Positions 23,630 to 31,512 of a stretch of 64,000 nt of DNA are shown here, piece after piece. Each line of letters starts with the position of its first letter. The stretch's first letter is position 1. Below the pieces are notes generated by a model, which saw nothing but the letters and a program-made list of their open reading frames with translations, did not search any database and was not told the DNA's origin. The DNA is from an archaeon (lineage in GTDB: Archaea > Thermoproteota > Nitrososphaeria > Nitrososphaerales > Gagatemarchaeaceae): NCBI GenBank assembly GCA_021791695.1, contig JAJYWC010000002.1:1-64000 (forward strand). Reading direction: 5' to 3'. The position numbers and the translations under genes were made by a program.

Positions 23630-26600
23630 TTGCCGAGCTCGCGATTCGACATCCTCAGCTCGTTTCTGCGGAAGCGATACAAGCTGGTCCTGGTCGCATG
23701 GGTGATCGCGCTGGTCGCTTTCGGCTCACAGGTTCCTACATTCTTCGGCGCAGTCAACTACAACGTGGCAGGCTCGAACTTCGGGGGCCCCACGAACGCA
23801 GAGTCGCAGTTGGCCCAGAACATCCTGAACGTGCAGTTCCCATCTGCGAGCAACTCTAGCGGGAACGGGATCATCGTCGTCCTCCAGAACAGCCAGATGT
23901 ATTCCGACGGCGTCCAGTCTGCCCTGGTCAACCTCAACAGGACGCTCGCCGCCGACCCGACTCTCGCCGCCAGCTTCACCGGCATGGCGAGCCTCTACTC
24001 CACCGAGTACTCGTTCCTCACCGAGGTCGTACCGCCACTCCTCCCGCAGGTGGCGCAGCTAAACACCAGCGTGGCATCCGTTGACTCAGGAGCACACCAG
24101 CTCTACGGCACAAACCTGCTCTTGGTGGAAGAGGTCGCCGGGATCAACCAGAGCGCCCAGCTCGTCTACGGCGTTCCTTCGGGGTTCGTCCAGGCCTGGT
24201 CGTCCGCGCTTCCGTCGTGCGGCGGTTCTGCCTACTGCGCTGACTCGGCCGTGGGCCAGACGTACGCGTCTCGGCTGGCGAGCGGACCCAACCCTCAGGC
24301 CGTCGCCTACTTCCAGACGTTCCTCGGATACTGGAACTCGTCCTTTGCGAGTCAGCCTGACGTAGCCAATCCCTCGCCCGTCGTGCGCGAGCAGGCCGCC
24401 GTCAAGCAGGCCGTGGCCGACTTCGCGGCTCAGCCCCAGCTCCCCGCGCAGGAGTCCCAGACTCTCTCCCTCGTCGCCTCGGCGCTCAACGCAACAAGCT
24501 TTTTCAGGACAGACGCCATCGGGAACGCCACGGTCGCGGCGCTCTCGTCCCAGGTGCCTCCCGAGCTCACCGCCTCCCTCGGCATCAGTCTGAACGGGCT
24601 CGTGGCGGGCCTCATCTCACTGGGTCCATCGCCCTCAAACTCGAGCGTCCAGGCCTTCACACTGCAGCTCTTCACGAAGAGCGTCTCCGGGTCGTTCCCC
24701 GCCTCGGCCGGTCTCTCCGCCTCCCAGCTCGTCGAGCGGGCGTACGCGCTCGGCTCCTCCCCGGACTCCAACTCCACTTGGGACCTTGCATCCTCGCTGG
24801 TCGCCAACGGCACGGCTGCGTCGTTCGCAGCCTCTCCGCTGTTCACGGTCAGGGTCGCCCCTCTCGCGCAAGTCCTCGGCTCCTTCAGCAGGGGTTACGG
24901 TTCCTCGCAGATACGGTCCGTCTTGGAGGAGGTCATCACAGGCACGAACTACCTCCAGTACCCGCTGGTGCTCTCCAAGTCGCTGACGCGCAACTTCATC
25001 AGCCCGGACAACGGCACGATGATAGCGGTCTACAACTTCCTCGTCTCCCCATCCGACAAGATGATCGCCGCTTTCAGGAGCGACGTCTCGAGCTCGACGA
25101 TCCCGTCGCTTGGGACCTACTACGTGACGGGAGGACCCGTGCTCACCTCGGACATTTCGAAGATCTTTGGTCCAGTCGTCGGGGTCACGGTGGTCCCCGG
25201 GGTACTCGCCTCCCTGGCGATCGTCGGAGTGCTGCTCCTCGCACCGCTGGCAGCGATAGTCCCAGTGCTGGTAGGGGGTGTCGCGATAGCCATAGCGCTC
25301 CCGCTGATCTACTTCGGGGTCGTCGATGTCGGTCACGGGACGTTGACGTTCCTCACCCCGAGCCTCACCATCCTCCTCGTGCTGGGGCTAGCCGTGGACT
25401 ACTCGGTGCTGCAGCTCCGCAGGACCCGAGAGGAACGTGCCAAGGGCAGCTCCACCGGTGAAAGCGTCGCGATTTCCGTACGGTGGGCGGGGCAGGCCGT
25501 CCTCACGGCGGGCATCACGGTCGTGGTCGCGTACGTCGTCATGGCGGTAGCCAACGTGCCGCTCTTCAGCGGCGTAGGGACCGCCATCGCCATAGCAGTC
25601 TCGATCCTGATAGCCGCGGCCCTCACGCTCCTTCCCTCGCTCGAGCTGGCCCTCAAGGACAGGCTGTTCTGGCCGGGTCTTCGGTCGCGGAAGGAGGTCA
25701 GGGCTCGCAAGAAGAGCCGCGTCATGAGACTCTCCGAGCAGACCCTCAAGAGGAAGATGGTCATCGTGGCCGTCGTCGCCGCGCTTGCGATGGGCGCCTT
25801 CTACGTGACGTTAGAGACGCCGAGCGGTGCGAATATCCTGAAACTCTTCCCAGACTTTCCGAGCAACCACGGCCTGACGGTAATCACGGACAACCTAGGA
25901 AGCGCGACCATCACGCCCACGGTTATCGTTGTGACCACCGGCTCTCCAATCCTGTACGGAGACGACCAGTTCAACCAGACCCTGATGAACCGGCTCGAGG
26001 CAATAAGCTCGGCTGCGAGCTCGGTGCCCGGCGTCGTCTCCGTCTCGGGGCCGACCCGCCCGTACGGCTCGCCGTTCAACTACATCGGCGTGCAGGAGAT
26101 GCCACAGCCTGAGAAATCGCAGTACATAGGGGGCATGCTAGCCGACATAGGTAAGAACAATCAAACAGCCCAGATACTGGTCGGGCTTCAGAGCGATTCG
26201 CAGAGCCAGCAGGCGATAGACACCCTGCTCCAGGTGGAAGCGGCGGTAGGGAAGCTCGGTAGCGCAAGCGGCGTCTCGGTCTACTACGGAGGTACGACAC
26301 AGTCGACTTACGACAACCAGTCGTTCCTCAACGGTATCCTCCCGGAGGTCGTCGTGGTGCTGGCGGCGGCGATCTACGTCATCCTCCTGATCCAGTTGAG
26401 GTCCGTCTTCACCCCTATCCGCCTTGTCCTGACGATTCTCTGCAGCGTCGCCTTCTCGCTCGCGCTTCTGTCGATAATCTTCTTCTACACCCTGGACCTG
26501 CCGATCCTGGACTTTGCCCCGCTCTTCGTCGTGGTGACGATGCTCGGGGTGGGCATCGACTACGACATCTTCTTCGTGACCCGGATAAGGGAGGAGGCCC

Positions 26601-26890
26601 TCAAGGGAGAGCCCGACGACGTCGCCATCAAGACGGCGCTGGATAAGACGTGGGTCACGATATTCGGGCTGGGGCTCGTCCTGTCTACGGTCTTCGCCTC
26701 GCTCGTCGCTACAGACATCGCCCTGCTGCAGGAGATCGGGTTCGTGGTGGCAGCTGCCGTGGTGATCGACGTCGGGGCCGTGATCCTCTTCTTCGTTCCT
26801 TCGCTGATGGCCATCGCGGAGAGGTTCAACTGGTGGCCGTCGAAGCTAGCCGAGCGTGAGCTAAAGGCGCAGCCGGAGGAGCAAGAATAG
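23630..26890 (+). CDS. MMPL/RND-family membrane transporter
   Basis: Large membrane protein (1086 aa) of the MMPL branch of the RND superfamily, which exports lipids or hydrophobic compounds using the proton gradient. It has the duplicated RND layout: one N-terminal helix, a long extracytoplasmic domain rich in Ser, Ala and Asn (about residues 45-510), five helices, a cytoplasmic linker with many Arg and Lys, then a second helix, a shorter outer domain and five helices. The segment GLAVDYSVLQLRRTREER in the first half and GVGIDYDIFFVTRIREEAL in the second are the matching RND motifs with the proton-relay Asp. TTG 23630 lies about 30 bp after ATTTAAATC. The substrate is unknown. Confidence 0.9.
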   Translation: MPSSRFDILSSFLRKRYKLVLVAWVIALVAFGSQVPTFFGAVNYNVAGSNFGGPTNAESQLAQNILNVQFPSASNSSGNGIIVVLQNSQMYSDGVQSALVNLNRTLAADPTLAASFTGMASLYSTEYSFLTEVVPPLLPQVAQLNTSVASVDSGAHQLYGTNLLLVEEVAGINQSAQLVYGVPSGFVQAWSSALPSCGGSAYCADSAVGQTYASRLASGPNPQAVAYFQTFLGYWNSSFASQPDVANPSPVVREQAAVKQAVADFAAQPQLPAQESQTLSLVASALNATSFFRTDAIGNATVAALSSQVPPELTASLGISLNGLVAGLISLGPSPSNSSVQAFTLQLFTKSVSGSFPASAGLSASQLVERAYALGSSPDSNSTWDLASSLVANGTAASFAASPLFTVRVAPLAQVLGSFSRGYGSSQIRSVLEEVITGTNYLQYPLVLSKSLTRNFISPDNGTMIAVYNFLVSPSDKMIAAFRSDVSSSTIPSLGTYYVTGGPVLTSDISKIFGPVVGVTVVPGVLASLAIVGVLLLAPLAAIVPVLVGGVAIAIALPLIYFGVVDVGHGTLTFLTPSLTILLVLGLAVDYSVLQLRRTREERAKGSSTGESVAISVRWAGQAVLTAGITVVVAYVVMAVANVPLFSGVGTAIAIAVSILIAAALTLLPSLELALKDRLFWPGLRSRKEVRARKKSRVMRLSEQTLKRKMVIVAVVAALAMGAFYVTLETPSGANILKLFPDFPSNHGLTVITDNLGSATITPTVIVVTTGSPILYGDDQFNQTLMNRLEAISSAASSVPGVVSVSGPTRPYGSPFNYIGVQEMPQPEKSQYIGGMLADIGKNNQTAQILVGLQSDSQSQQAIDTLLQVEAAVGKLGSASGVSVYYGGTTQSTYDNQSFLNGILPEVVVVLAAAIYVILLIQLRSVFTPIRLVLTILCSVAFSLALLSIIFFYTLDLPILDFAPLFVVVTMLGVGIDYDIFFVTRIREEALKGEPDDVAIKTALDKTWVTIFGLGLVLSTVFASLVATDIALLQEIGFVVAAAVVIDVGAVILFFVPSLMAIAERFNWWPSKLAERELKAQPEEQE

Positions 26891-26897
26891 TGCGCAG

Positions 26898-27464
26898 CTA
26901 TCTCTCCAGCCAGATGGTCTTCTCGGCGGCTGCGGTGCGCTTGCCCGGCGCTACGGCTCCGTTCGCGTAGCCGACGTAGACTAGGGCGACAAGTGCCTCG
27001 TCCGGCCCCATACCGAAAAATCTCCTTATCGCTTCGGAGTAGGAATGCGCGCCCGTCCTGACCGCCGTGGCGAGCCCGAGCGAGTGGGCCGCGAGCAGCA
27101 AGTTCTGCATAGCTGCCCCGGCGGCGACCATCTCCTCCTGCGGCAAGATGCCCTCTCCCCTCTTGGGCGAGCCAATGACCGCCACGATGACCGGAGCAGA
27201 GAGCGGCTTATCCCTCTCCTTTGCGAGACGCTCCTGGGGTTGGGGGATCGGTCCAGCGTTCATGGCAGCGGCGAGAGCCTCGCCCAGCCTCCTTCTCGCC
27301 TCTTTCTCAAGCACGATGAACCGCCATGGCTCGGTCATGTGGTGGTTCGGAGCCCAGGAAGCCGCCTCGATGATTGTCCTGATGTCGGCGCGGGACGGAG
27401 TCCTGTCCGGGTCCATCTTCTTGACGGTCCTCCTCGACGCTATGGCGTCGGTAACCGGGTTCAT
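26898..27464 (-). CDS. Nitroreductase-family FMN oxidoreductase
   Basis: Flavin-dependent nitroreductase-fold protein (188 aa) that transfers electrons from NAD(P)H to nitro, quinone or similar compounds. It begins with DAIASRRTVKKM, the FMN-binding Arg block, followed by APNHHMTEPWRFIVL, AAGAAMQNLLLAAHSLGLA, and the closing VYVGYA. ATG 27464 is supported by GAGCTTATC about 28 bp upstream on the minus strand. The frame is open much further upstream, across the transaldolase gene, but that extension is antisense and not real. It is convergent with the MMPL transporter gene and divergent from transaldolase. Confidence 0.87.
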   Translation of the reverse strand: MNPVTDAIASRRTVKKMDPDRTPSRADIRTIIEAASWAPNHHMTEPWRFIVLEKEARRRLGEALAAAMNAGPIPQPQERLAKERDKPLSAPVIVAVIGSPKRGEGILPQEEMVAAGAAMQNLLLAAHSLGLATAVRTGAHSYSEAIRRFFGMGPDEALVALVYVGYANGAVAPGKRTAAAEKTIWLER

Positions 27465-27551
27465 CCCGCGCTCAGCCGCGACGACGGTAGATAAGCTCCC
27501 CAGCCGACCATGCACAGGACTTAAATACAAAAATCCGGCCTCGGAAGAACG

Positions 27552-28217
27552 ATGAAGTTCTACCTCGACAGCGCCAACCTGGCTGCCATCAAGAAGTACA
27601 ACCAGATGGGGGTCGTCGACGGCGTCACGACAAACCCCTCCCTCGTCTCCAAGGAGGCGGGGGAGTTCGAGGAGATAATCGTCTCGATCTGCAAGGAGGT
27701 CAACGGCCCCGTAAGCGCCGAGGTGGTCAGCACAGACCACGACGGCATGGTCAAGGAGGCCAAACATCTCTCCAAGCTCGCCCCCAACGTCGTGGTGAAG
27801 ATACCGATGATCCCGGAAGGACTGAAGGCGACCAAGACGGTCAGCGGGCTCGGGATACCCGTGAACATGACCCTCATATTCTCGGCGAACCAGGGGCTGC
27901 TCGCGGCAAAGGCTGGAGCCTCGTACCTCAGCCCGTTCATCGGCAGGCTCGACGACATCGGACAACGCGGGATGCAGGTGATCGAAGACCTGGTCGTAAT
28001 AAGACAGAACTACAAGCTCAAGGCAGAGATACTCGTCGCCAGCGTCAGGCACCCGCAGCACGTGCTCGAGGCGGCGAAGCTCGGAGCCGGAATAGCCACG
28101 ATGCCCCCCGACGTGCTCGAGAAGATGATGCAGCACCCGCTTACCGACATAGGGCTGAAGAAGTTCCTAGACGACTGGGGCAGGGCCAAGAAAGAGAAAC
28201 CCTCGCTGACGGTCTAA
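27552..28217 (+). CDS. Transaldolase (MipB/TalC short type)
   Basis: Short class I aldolase-type transaldolase (221 aa) transferring dihydroxyacetone units between sugar phosphates, or a fructose-6-phosphate aldolase; the two are hard to tell apart by eye. It starts MKFYLDSANLAAIKKY, and has GVTTNPSLVSKE, VVKIPMIPEGLKA with the Schiff-base Lys, NMTLIFSANQGLLA, YLSPFIGRLDD and ASVRHPQHVLEAA. CTTAAATAC at 27521-27529 lies about 27 bp before the ATG, giving a leaderless mRNA. With transketolase and epimerase in the same window, it completes a non-oxidative pentose phosphate set. Confidence 0.92.
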   Translation: MKFYLDSANLAAIKKYNQMGVVDGVTTNPSLVSKEAGEFEEIIVSICKEVNGPVSAEVVSTDHDGMVKEAKHLSKLAPNVVVKIPMIPEGLKATKTVSGLGIPVNMTLIFSANQGLLAAKAGASYLSPFIGRLDDIGQRGMQVIEDLVVIRQNYKLKAEILVASVRHPQHVLEAAKLGAGIATMPPDVLEKMMQHPLTDIGLKKFLDDWGRAKKEKPSLTV

Positions 28218-28275
28218 GCTACCATCGCAGCCGGTAAGGCAAAGGTTTTAACGAGTCGTGAGGGCCGAGGGAGTT

Positions 28276-28887
28276 ATGGCAAAGACATACGCACTTCCAC
28301 CTCTACCATACGCGTACAACGCACTGGAACCGTACATCTCGCAGCAGATAATGACGCTGCACCATGACAAGCATCACAACGCTTACGTCACGGGCGCAAA
28401 CGCAGCGCTCGACAAGCTCGAGAAGGCGCGCGCAGGCACTCTCCAGATAGATATCAAGGGGACCCTAAGAGACCTCAGCTTCAACGTCGGGGGTCACAAG
28501 CTCCACTCGATCTTCTGGAACAACATGGCGGCCGCAGGCAAGGGCGGGGGCGGCAATCCGAGCGGCAAGCTGGCCGATGCGATCACACAGGACTTCGGGT
28601 CCGTCGACAAGTTCAAGGCGCAGTTCAGCGACGCGGCCAAGACCGTCGAGGGTTCCGGCTGGGCGCTCCTGCTGCACGACCGTGAGCTGGGACAGCTGGT
28701 CCTGACGCAGGTCGAGAAGCAGAACTTCATGCACCTGCCTGAACTTCCGATACTGCTCGGGCTAGATGTTTGGGAGCACGCCTACTACCTGCAGTACTGG
28801 AACGACCGAGCCAAGTACGTAGAAGCCTGGTGGAACGTGGTAAACTGGGAAGACGTGGCAAAGCGCTACGCTGCGGCAATCAAGTAG
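28276..28887 (+). CDS. Iron/manganese superoxide dismutase
   Basis: Converts superoxide to oxygen and hydrogen peroxide in the cytosol. The 203 aa protein starts with the family segment YALPPLPYAYNALEPYIS, has the first metal His in LHHDKHHNAYV, the second in GHKLHSIFWNNM, and the last ligands Asp and His in LGLDVWEHAYYLQYWN. The loop GGGGNPSGKL is the glycine-rich hinge. I use ATG 28276 because GGTTTTAACG lies about 28 bp upstream; the frame is open six codons further to GTG 28258. Fe or Mn preference cannot be read reliably. It fits an aerobic lifestyle. Confidence 0.95.
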   Translation: MAKTYALPPLPYAYNALEPYISQQIMTLHHDKHHNAYVTGANAALDKLEKARAGTLQIDIKGTLRDLSFNVGGHKLHSIFWNNMAAAGKGGGGNPSGKLADAITQDFGSVDKFKAQFSDAAKTVEGSGWALLLHDRELGQLVLTQVEKQNFMHLPELPILLGLDVWEHAYYLQYWNDRAKYVEAWWNVVNWEDVAKRYAAAIK

Positions 28888-29260
28888 CGCCACACCCATC
28901 ATTTTTCTGAGGTTCTTTCTTCCTGGAGGCGACGCATCGATGACGCCGTACGCGACGCGATGATTGCACCCGAGACCACCATAATTGCCAGGTCGAGGGC
29001 CAGTGGGCGACGACCCTGCCCTGTGACGGCAGATAGAACAGGACGTAGCCCAGCAGCATAGTTCTCCGACTATCCTCCTCGCCCTGGCGAGCGACGACCG
29101 CGGCTCCACCCCACGGCCAGATCAGGCGCGTCAGGAAATATCGCCTCGGAGTTCGAGCCGGGAGGCGCTCGAAAAACCTCTCCCGCGCATACATAGACAG
29201 ACGCGCCCGGGCCATTGAAGCGGACCGGTTGGCAGATACACAGGTTCGCCGAGGGAACTA
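28888..29260. other. Stretch of about 370 bp without a supportable gene
   Basis: On the minus strand, one frame (to about 29215) holds a hydrophobic segment MLLGYVLFYLPSQG, and a second frame, entered near 28990, continues with another (LALDLAIMVVSGAII) and a stop near 28912. Together they would suit a two-helix membrane protein broken by a frameshift. No start with a promoter could be fixed, so this is only a possible gene remnant. Confidence 0.25.
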
Positions 29261-29294
29261 CTTTTAAAGTCCGCGGGACGGGCGGTGCCAAGAC

Positions 29295-29714
29295 ATGAGC
29301 GAGAAGGCGGCAAAGAAGAAGGCTACGGCCAGGGCGCCCTCAAGGAAGAAGACAGAGAAGGTCGAGAGCGAGACCGGGGCAGTCAAGACCGAGGACAGCG
29401 CGGCCAAGACGGCGCCTGCTCCTGAGGCGTCCGTGCTGTCGCGGTACGAGGGGAAGATGCACGAGAGGCACGCAAAGGGGTTCTCCTTTGGAGAACTGGC
29501 CGCCGCAGGTCTCACGCTTACCGTTGCCAGAAGAAGCCAAGTCCCTGTCGACATCAGACGGAGGTCATCGCTCGACGGGAACGTCGCTGCGCTAAAGGAG
29601 TGGTACGTCCCGGCCCCCAAGAAGCCGAAGGAACCCAAGGAGCCGAAGGCGGAGAAGAAGGCCAAGCCGGCGAAGGCGAAAAAGAAGGCTCCCAAGAAAG
29701 CCAAGAAGGAATAG
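29295..29714 (+). CDS. Large-subunit ribosomal protein eL13 (L13e)
   Basis: Component of the archaeal/eukaryotic large ribosomal subunit (139 aa). The core, about residues 55-105, matches L13e: RHAKGFSFGELAAAGL, then VARRSQVPVDIRRRSS and a following N-x-x-x-L-K-E-W. Both ends are long, low-complexity and rich in Lys and Ala (with repeats of K-P-K-E), as is typical of rRNA-binding tails. TACTTTTAAAG at about 29261-29271 is a good TATA box for a leaderless ATG 29295. L13e is found in eukaryotes and in TACK-type archaea and is absent from most euryarchaea, so it is a useful lineage hint. Confidence 0.85.
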   Translation: MSEKAAKKKATARAPSRKKTEKVESETGAVKTEDSAAKTAPAPEASVLSRYEGKMHERHAKGFSFGELAAAGLTLTVARRSQVPVDIRRRSSLDGNVAALKEWYVPAPKKPKEPKEPKAEKKAKPAKAKKKAPKKAKKE

Positions 29715-29716
29715 GC

Positions 29717-30643
29717 TCAGCCCTCCTTCAGTCGCTCGCGATGAAACAGGTACTGCTGCGCATAGCCTGCGTAATCTCCGAAGTAACCCCTGGCGGCCGA
29801 AGCCAGCCGCTCGTAGGTAGCCTCCGAGAGGCTAGCCTGTCCCGAGGCCTTCGAAGCCAGCTTCGCGGTGAGCTCCGCGTCAAAGAGGCCGGGATAGTCT
29901 CTTGCGAGGACTCTCGCCATCCAGACGTCGATCGGGAAAGCCGACGTCTTGTCGCAGGAGAAGAGCAGGACGCAGTCCGCCACCTTCGGTCCAATCCCCA
30001 TGAACGTCTTCTTGCCTAGGATCTCCGCAGTGAGGATCTCCCTCGCCCTCGCATAGTCGTGGAGCCTGATTTCCTCGAGGCTCATCCAGCCGCTGTCTAC
30101 GGCCTCGCTGATGCTCTTTACGTACCTTGCGCGATAGCCCAGGCCGCACCCGGCGAGCTCGGTCACGGTCGCGCGTGCAAGCGCAGCAGCCCCCGGGAAG
30201 AGAGAGTAGGTTTCGCCCTCGAACTCCACCTTCTCACCATAGCGCTCACAGAGGTTCGATATCATGCCCTTGATCCGGGGGATGTTGGAGTTGGTCGCGA
30301 CGACGAACGACAGGAGGCACTCCCAGACATCCTGCTTCATTATCCGAAGGCCGTAGTACATCTGGACGGCCTCGGTGATGTGGCGGTCCTTCATGACAGA
30401 GGCGAGTATGCGCTCGAGGTCCTCGTCGAGGGCGAAATAGTGGAAGACCTTCTGGGTGTCGATGCCATCGGAGCTTGAGGAGCAGAGGAGCGCATGCTCC
30501 TCCTGCCTTATCTTGAGAATCCCGCCGTCGATGACCCCGTACCAGAAGTTCCCGCTCTCACGCCATCTGAATGCCTGGCCGCTATCGAGGGTGTAAGGAA
30601 GACTGAAGGGCAGACCCTCGGTGTTGATGGTAAACTGGCCCAT
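29717..30643 (-). CDS. 8-oxoguanine DNA glycosylase (OGG1 type)
   Basis: Base-excision repair glycosylase/lyase (308 aa) that removes 8-oxoguanine. The N-terminal domain has LDSGQAFRWRE, matching the OGG1 GQ-x-F-R-W motif; the helical domain has SFVVATNSNIPRI; and the helix-hairpin-helix has GIGPKVADCVLLFS with the catalytic Lys, followed by the catalytic Asp in FPIDVWM. Length and layout match archaeal/eukaryotic OGG1 rather than the short archaeal Ogg2. ATG 30643 follows a TATA-like CTATTTATAG by about 27 bp. The gene ends 3 bp from the convergent eL13 gene. It fits oxidative DNA damage repair in an aerobe. Confidence 0.92.
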   Translation of the reverse strand: MGQFTINTEGLPFSLPYTLDSGQAFRWRESGNFWYGVIDGGILKIRQEEHALLCSSSSDGIDTQKVFHYFALDEDLERILASVMKDRHITEAVQMYYGLRIMKQDVWECLLSFVVATNSNIPRIKGMISNLCERYGEKVEFEGETYSLFPGAAALARATVTELAGCGLGYRARYVKSISEAVDSGWMSLEEIRLHDYARAREILTAEILGKKTFMGIGPKVADCVLLFSCDKTSAFPIDVWMARVLARDYPGLFDAELTAKLASKASGQASLSEATYERLASAARGYFGDYAGYAQQYLFHRERLKEG

Positions 30644-30657
30644 CGAGATGAAGGAAG

Positions 30658-31147
30658 GAGATGCTCGCTATAAATAGCCTGAGACGCCTATCACACCTAG
30701 ATACGCTCTCCATGGATTATCCAAGCCGGGAGCGCCCTGAACTTCCTCCTCGACCCTCCAGCGCTGCTGCTGATAGGCTTCGTCGCCGGAAAGATCTACT
30801 TTCTCATCACGGTCTTCGGGGACCTTTCCGCGCTGCTCGCCGTCGGAGGTATACCCTGGTCGTTGGTGCGAGCCCGCTCGTCGACGGGTTTGGCAGGGCG
30901 CTTCAGCTCCAGGCATCGGTTTCGCTCGCCGCGCTGTCGCTCGCATCGATACGTTCCACCTTGTTGTCGCGGGCCTTTCCATCGGACGCGACCTCCCCGG
31001 TCTGCTGGCTCAAGGATGTTCATCATGAGCCAAGCATTCGTCTCGAAGAGAGAACTCCGGAAGCAATCACAGAGAGGGTTGGGCGGCATACTGCCCAGTC
31101 CCGCTCAACCCGGAGATTTCGGAGAACCGGCCCCACCCTGGAAACGC
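30658..31147. other. Gene-free stretch with a possible broken membrane-protein gene
   Basis: One plus-strand frame opening at 30701 reads like a membrane helix (NFLLDPPALLLIGFVAGK, then IYFLITVFGD) up to about 30860. A second frame (about 30865-30990) and a third (about 30955-31020, with FHLVVAGLSIGRDLPGLL) continue in similar style. No usable start codon exists for the first part. This could be a decayed gene with frameshifts or chance composition; the frames that run through it and over the tRNA are rejected. Confidence 0.25.
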
Positions 31148-31200
31148 TTAAGAAAGTCAGGACGAGCGAGCGTTCGTCCCGCGGTAGCTCAGCCTGGTAG

Positions 31201-31218
31201 ATCCATACCGGAACCAAA
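31201..31218 (+). other. tRNA-Tyr intron 1, D-arm, position 22/23 (18 nt)
   Basis: Central helix TGGT (31195-31198) with ACCA (31213-31216); 3-base bulges A-G-A at 31199-31201 and A-A-A at 31217-31219; inner helix TCC/GGA. Cutting after the second base of each bulge restores the D-stem GCTC/GAGC. Confidence 0.7.
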
Positions 31219-31233
31219 AGCTTCCGGCTGTAG

Positions 31234-31277
31234 CGGTCAGCTTTCGGCTGACGCATTCAGCCTATTAGGCCACAGAA
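31234..31277 (+). other. tRNA-Tyr intron 2, canonical position 37/38 (44 nt)
   Basis: Perfect 4-bp central helix CTGT (31228-31231) with ACAG (31272-31275), bulges A-G-C and A-A-A, outer helix formed by the anticodon stem. Inside the intron are two further hairpins, GTCAGC/GCTGAC and GCC/GGC. Confidence 0.85.
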
Positions 31278-31299
31278 ACCGGAGCGTCGTCGGCTCAAA

Positions 31300-31320
31300 A
31301 GGACCTTCCGGTCCGGAGTC
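31300..31320 (+). other. tRNA-Tyr intron 3, T-loop, position 59/60 (21 nt)
   Basis: Inner helix GGACC/GGTCC with TTCC loop; central helix CTC/GAG (31294-31296 with 31316-31318) plus one A-G mismatch; bulges A-A-A at 31298-31300 and T-C-T at 31319-31321. Removal gives a 7-base T-loop between GTCGG and CCGAC. Confidence 0.75.
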
Positions 31321-31512
31321 TCCGACCCGCGGGACACCTCTTCCAACTTTCTCCTTTGATATCCTAGTGTGGGCCGGCCGTCGAGACGCCCGTCTCTTGC
31401 GTCGGCTGCTCCGAAAAAACGACGCCGCGCCGAGCGACAGCACCCGAACACTGGTAATGGCCAGAAGATTTATCCCGACTCGGGGGACGATCTCGAAGAG
31501 CATCGCCCCGCA

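Larger units (their letters stand above)
31178..31334 (+). tRNA. tRNA-Tyr (GTA) interrupted by three introns
   Basis: After removal of three introns a perfect 74-nt tRNA remains. The acceptor stem is 31178-31184 with 31327-31333, discriminator A31334. The D-stem is 31187-31190 with G31200 and 31219-31221. The anticodon stem is 31223-31227 with 31279-31283, anticodon GTA at 31230-31232. The T-stem is 31289-31293 with 31322-31326. C1-G72 is the identity pair of archaeal tRNA-Tyr. Introns lie at positions 22/23 (31201-31218), 37/38 (31234-31277) and 59/60 (31300-31320), each within a bulge-helix-bulge shape. TTAAGA at 31148-31153 is a likely promoter. No CCA is encoded. The mature T-loop would begin with C rather than the nearly invariant T54. 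Confidence 0.85.

Noticed and set aside
27465-28136. Upstream extension of the nitroreductase frame
   Set aside because: It is antisense to transaldolase; family residues begin at ATG 27464 with a promoter at the right distance.
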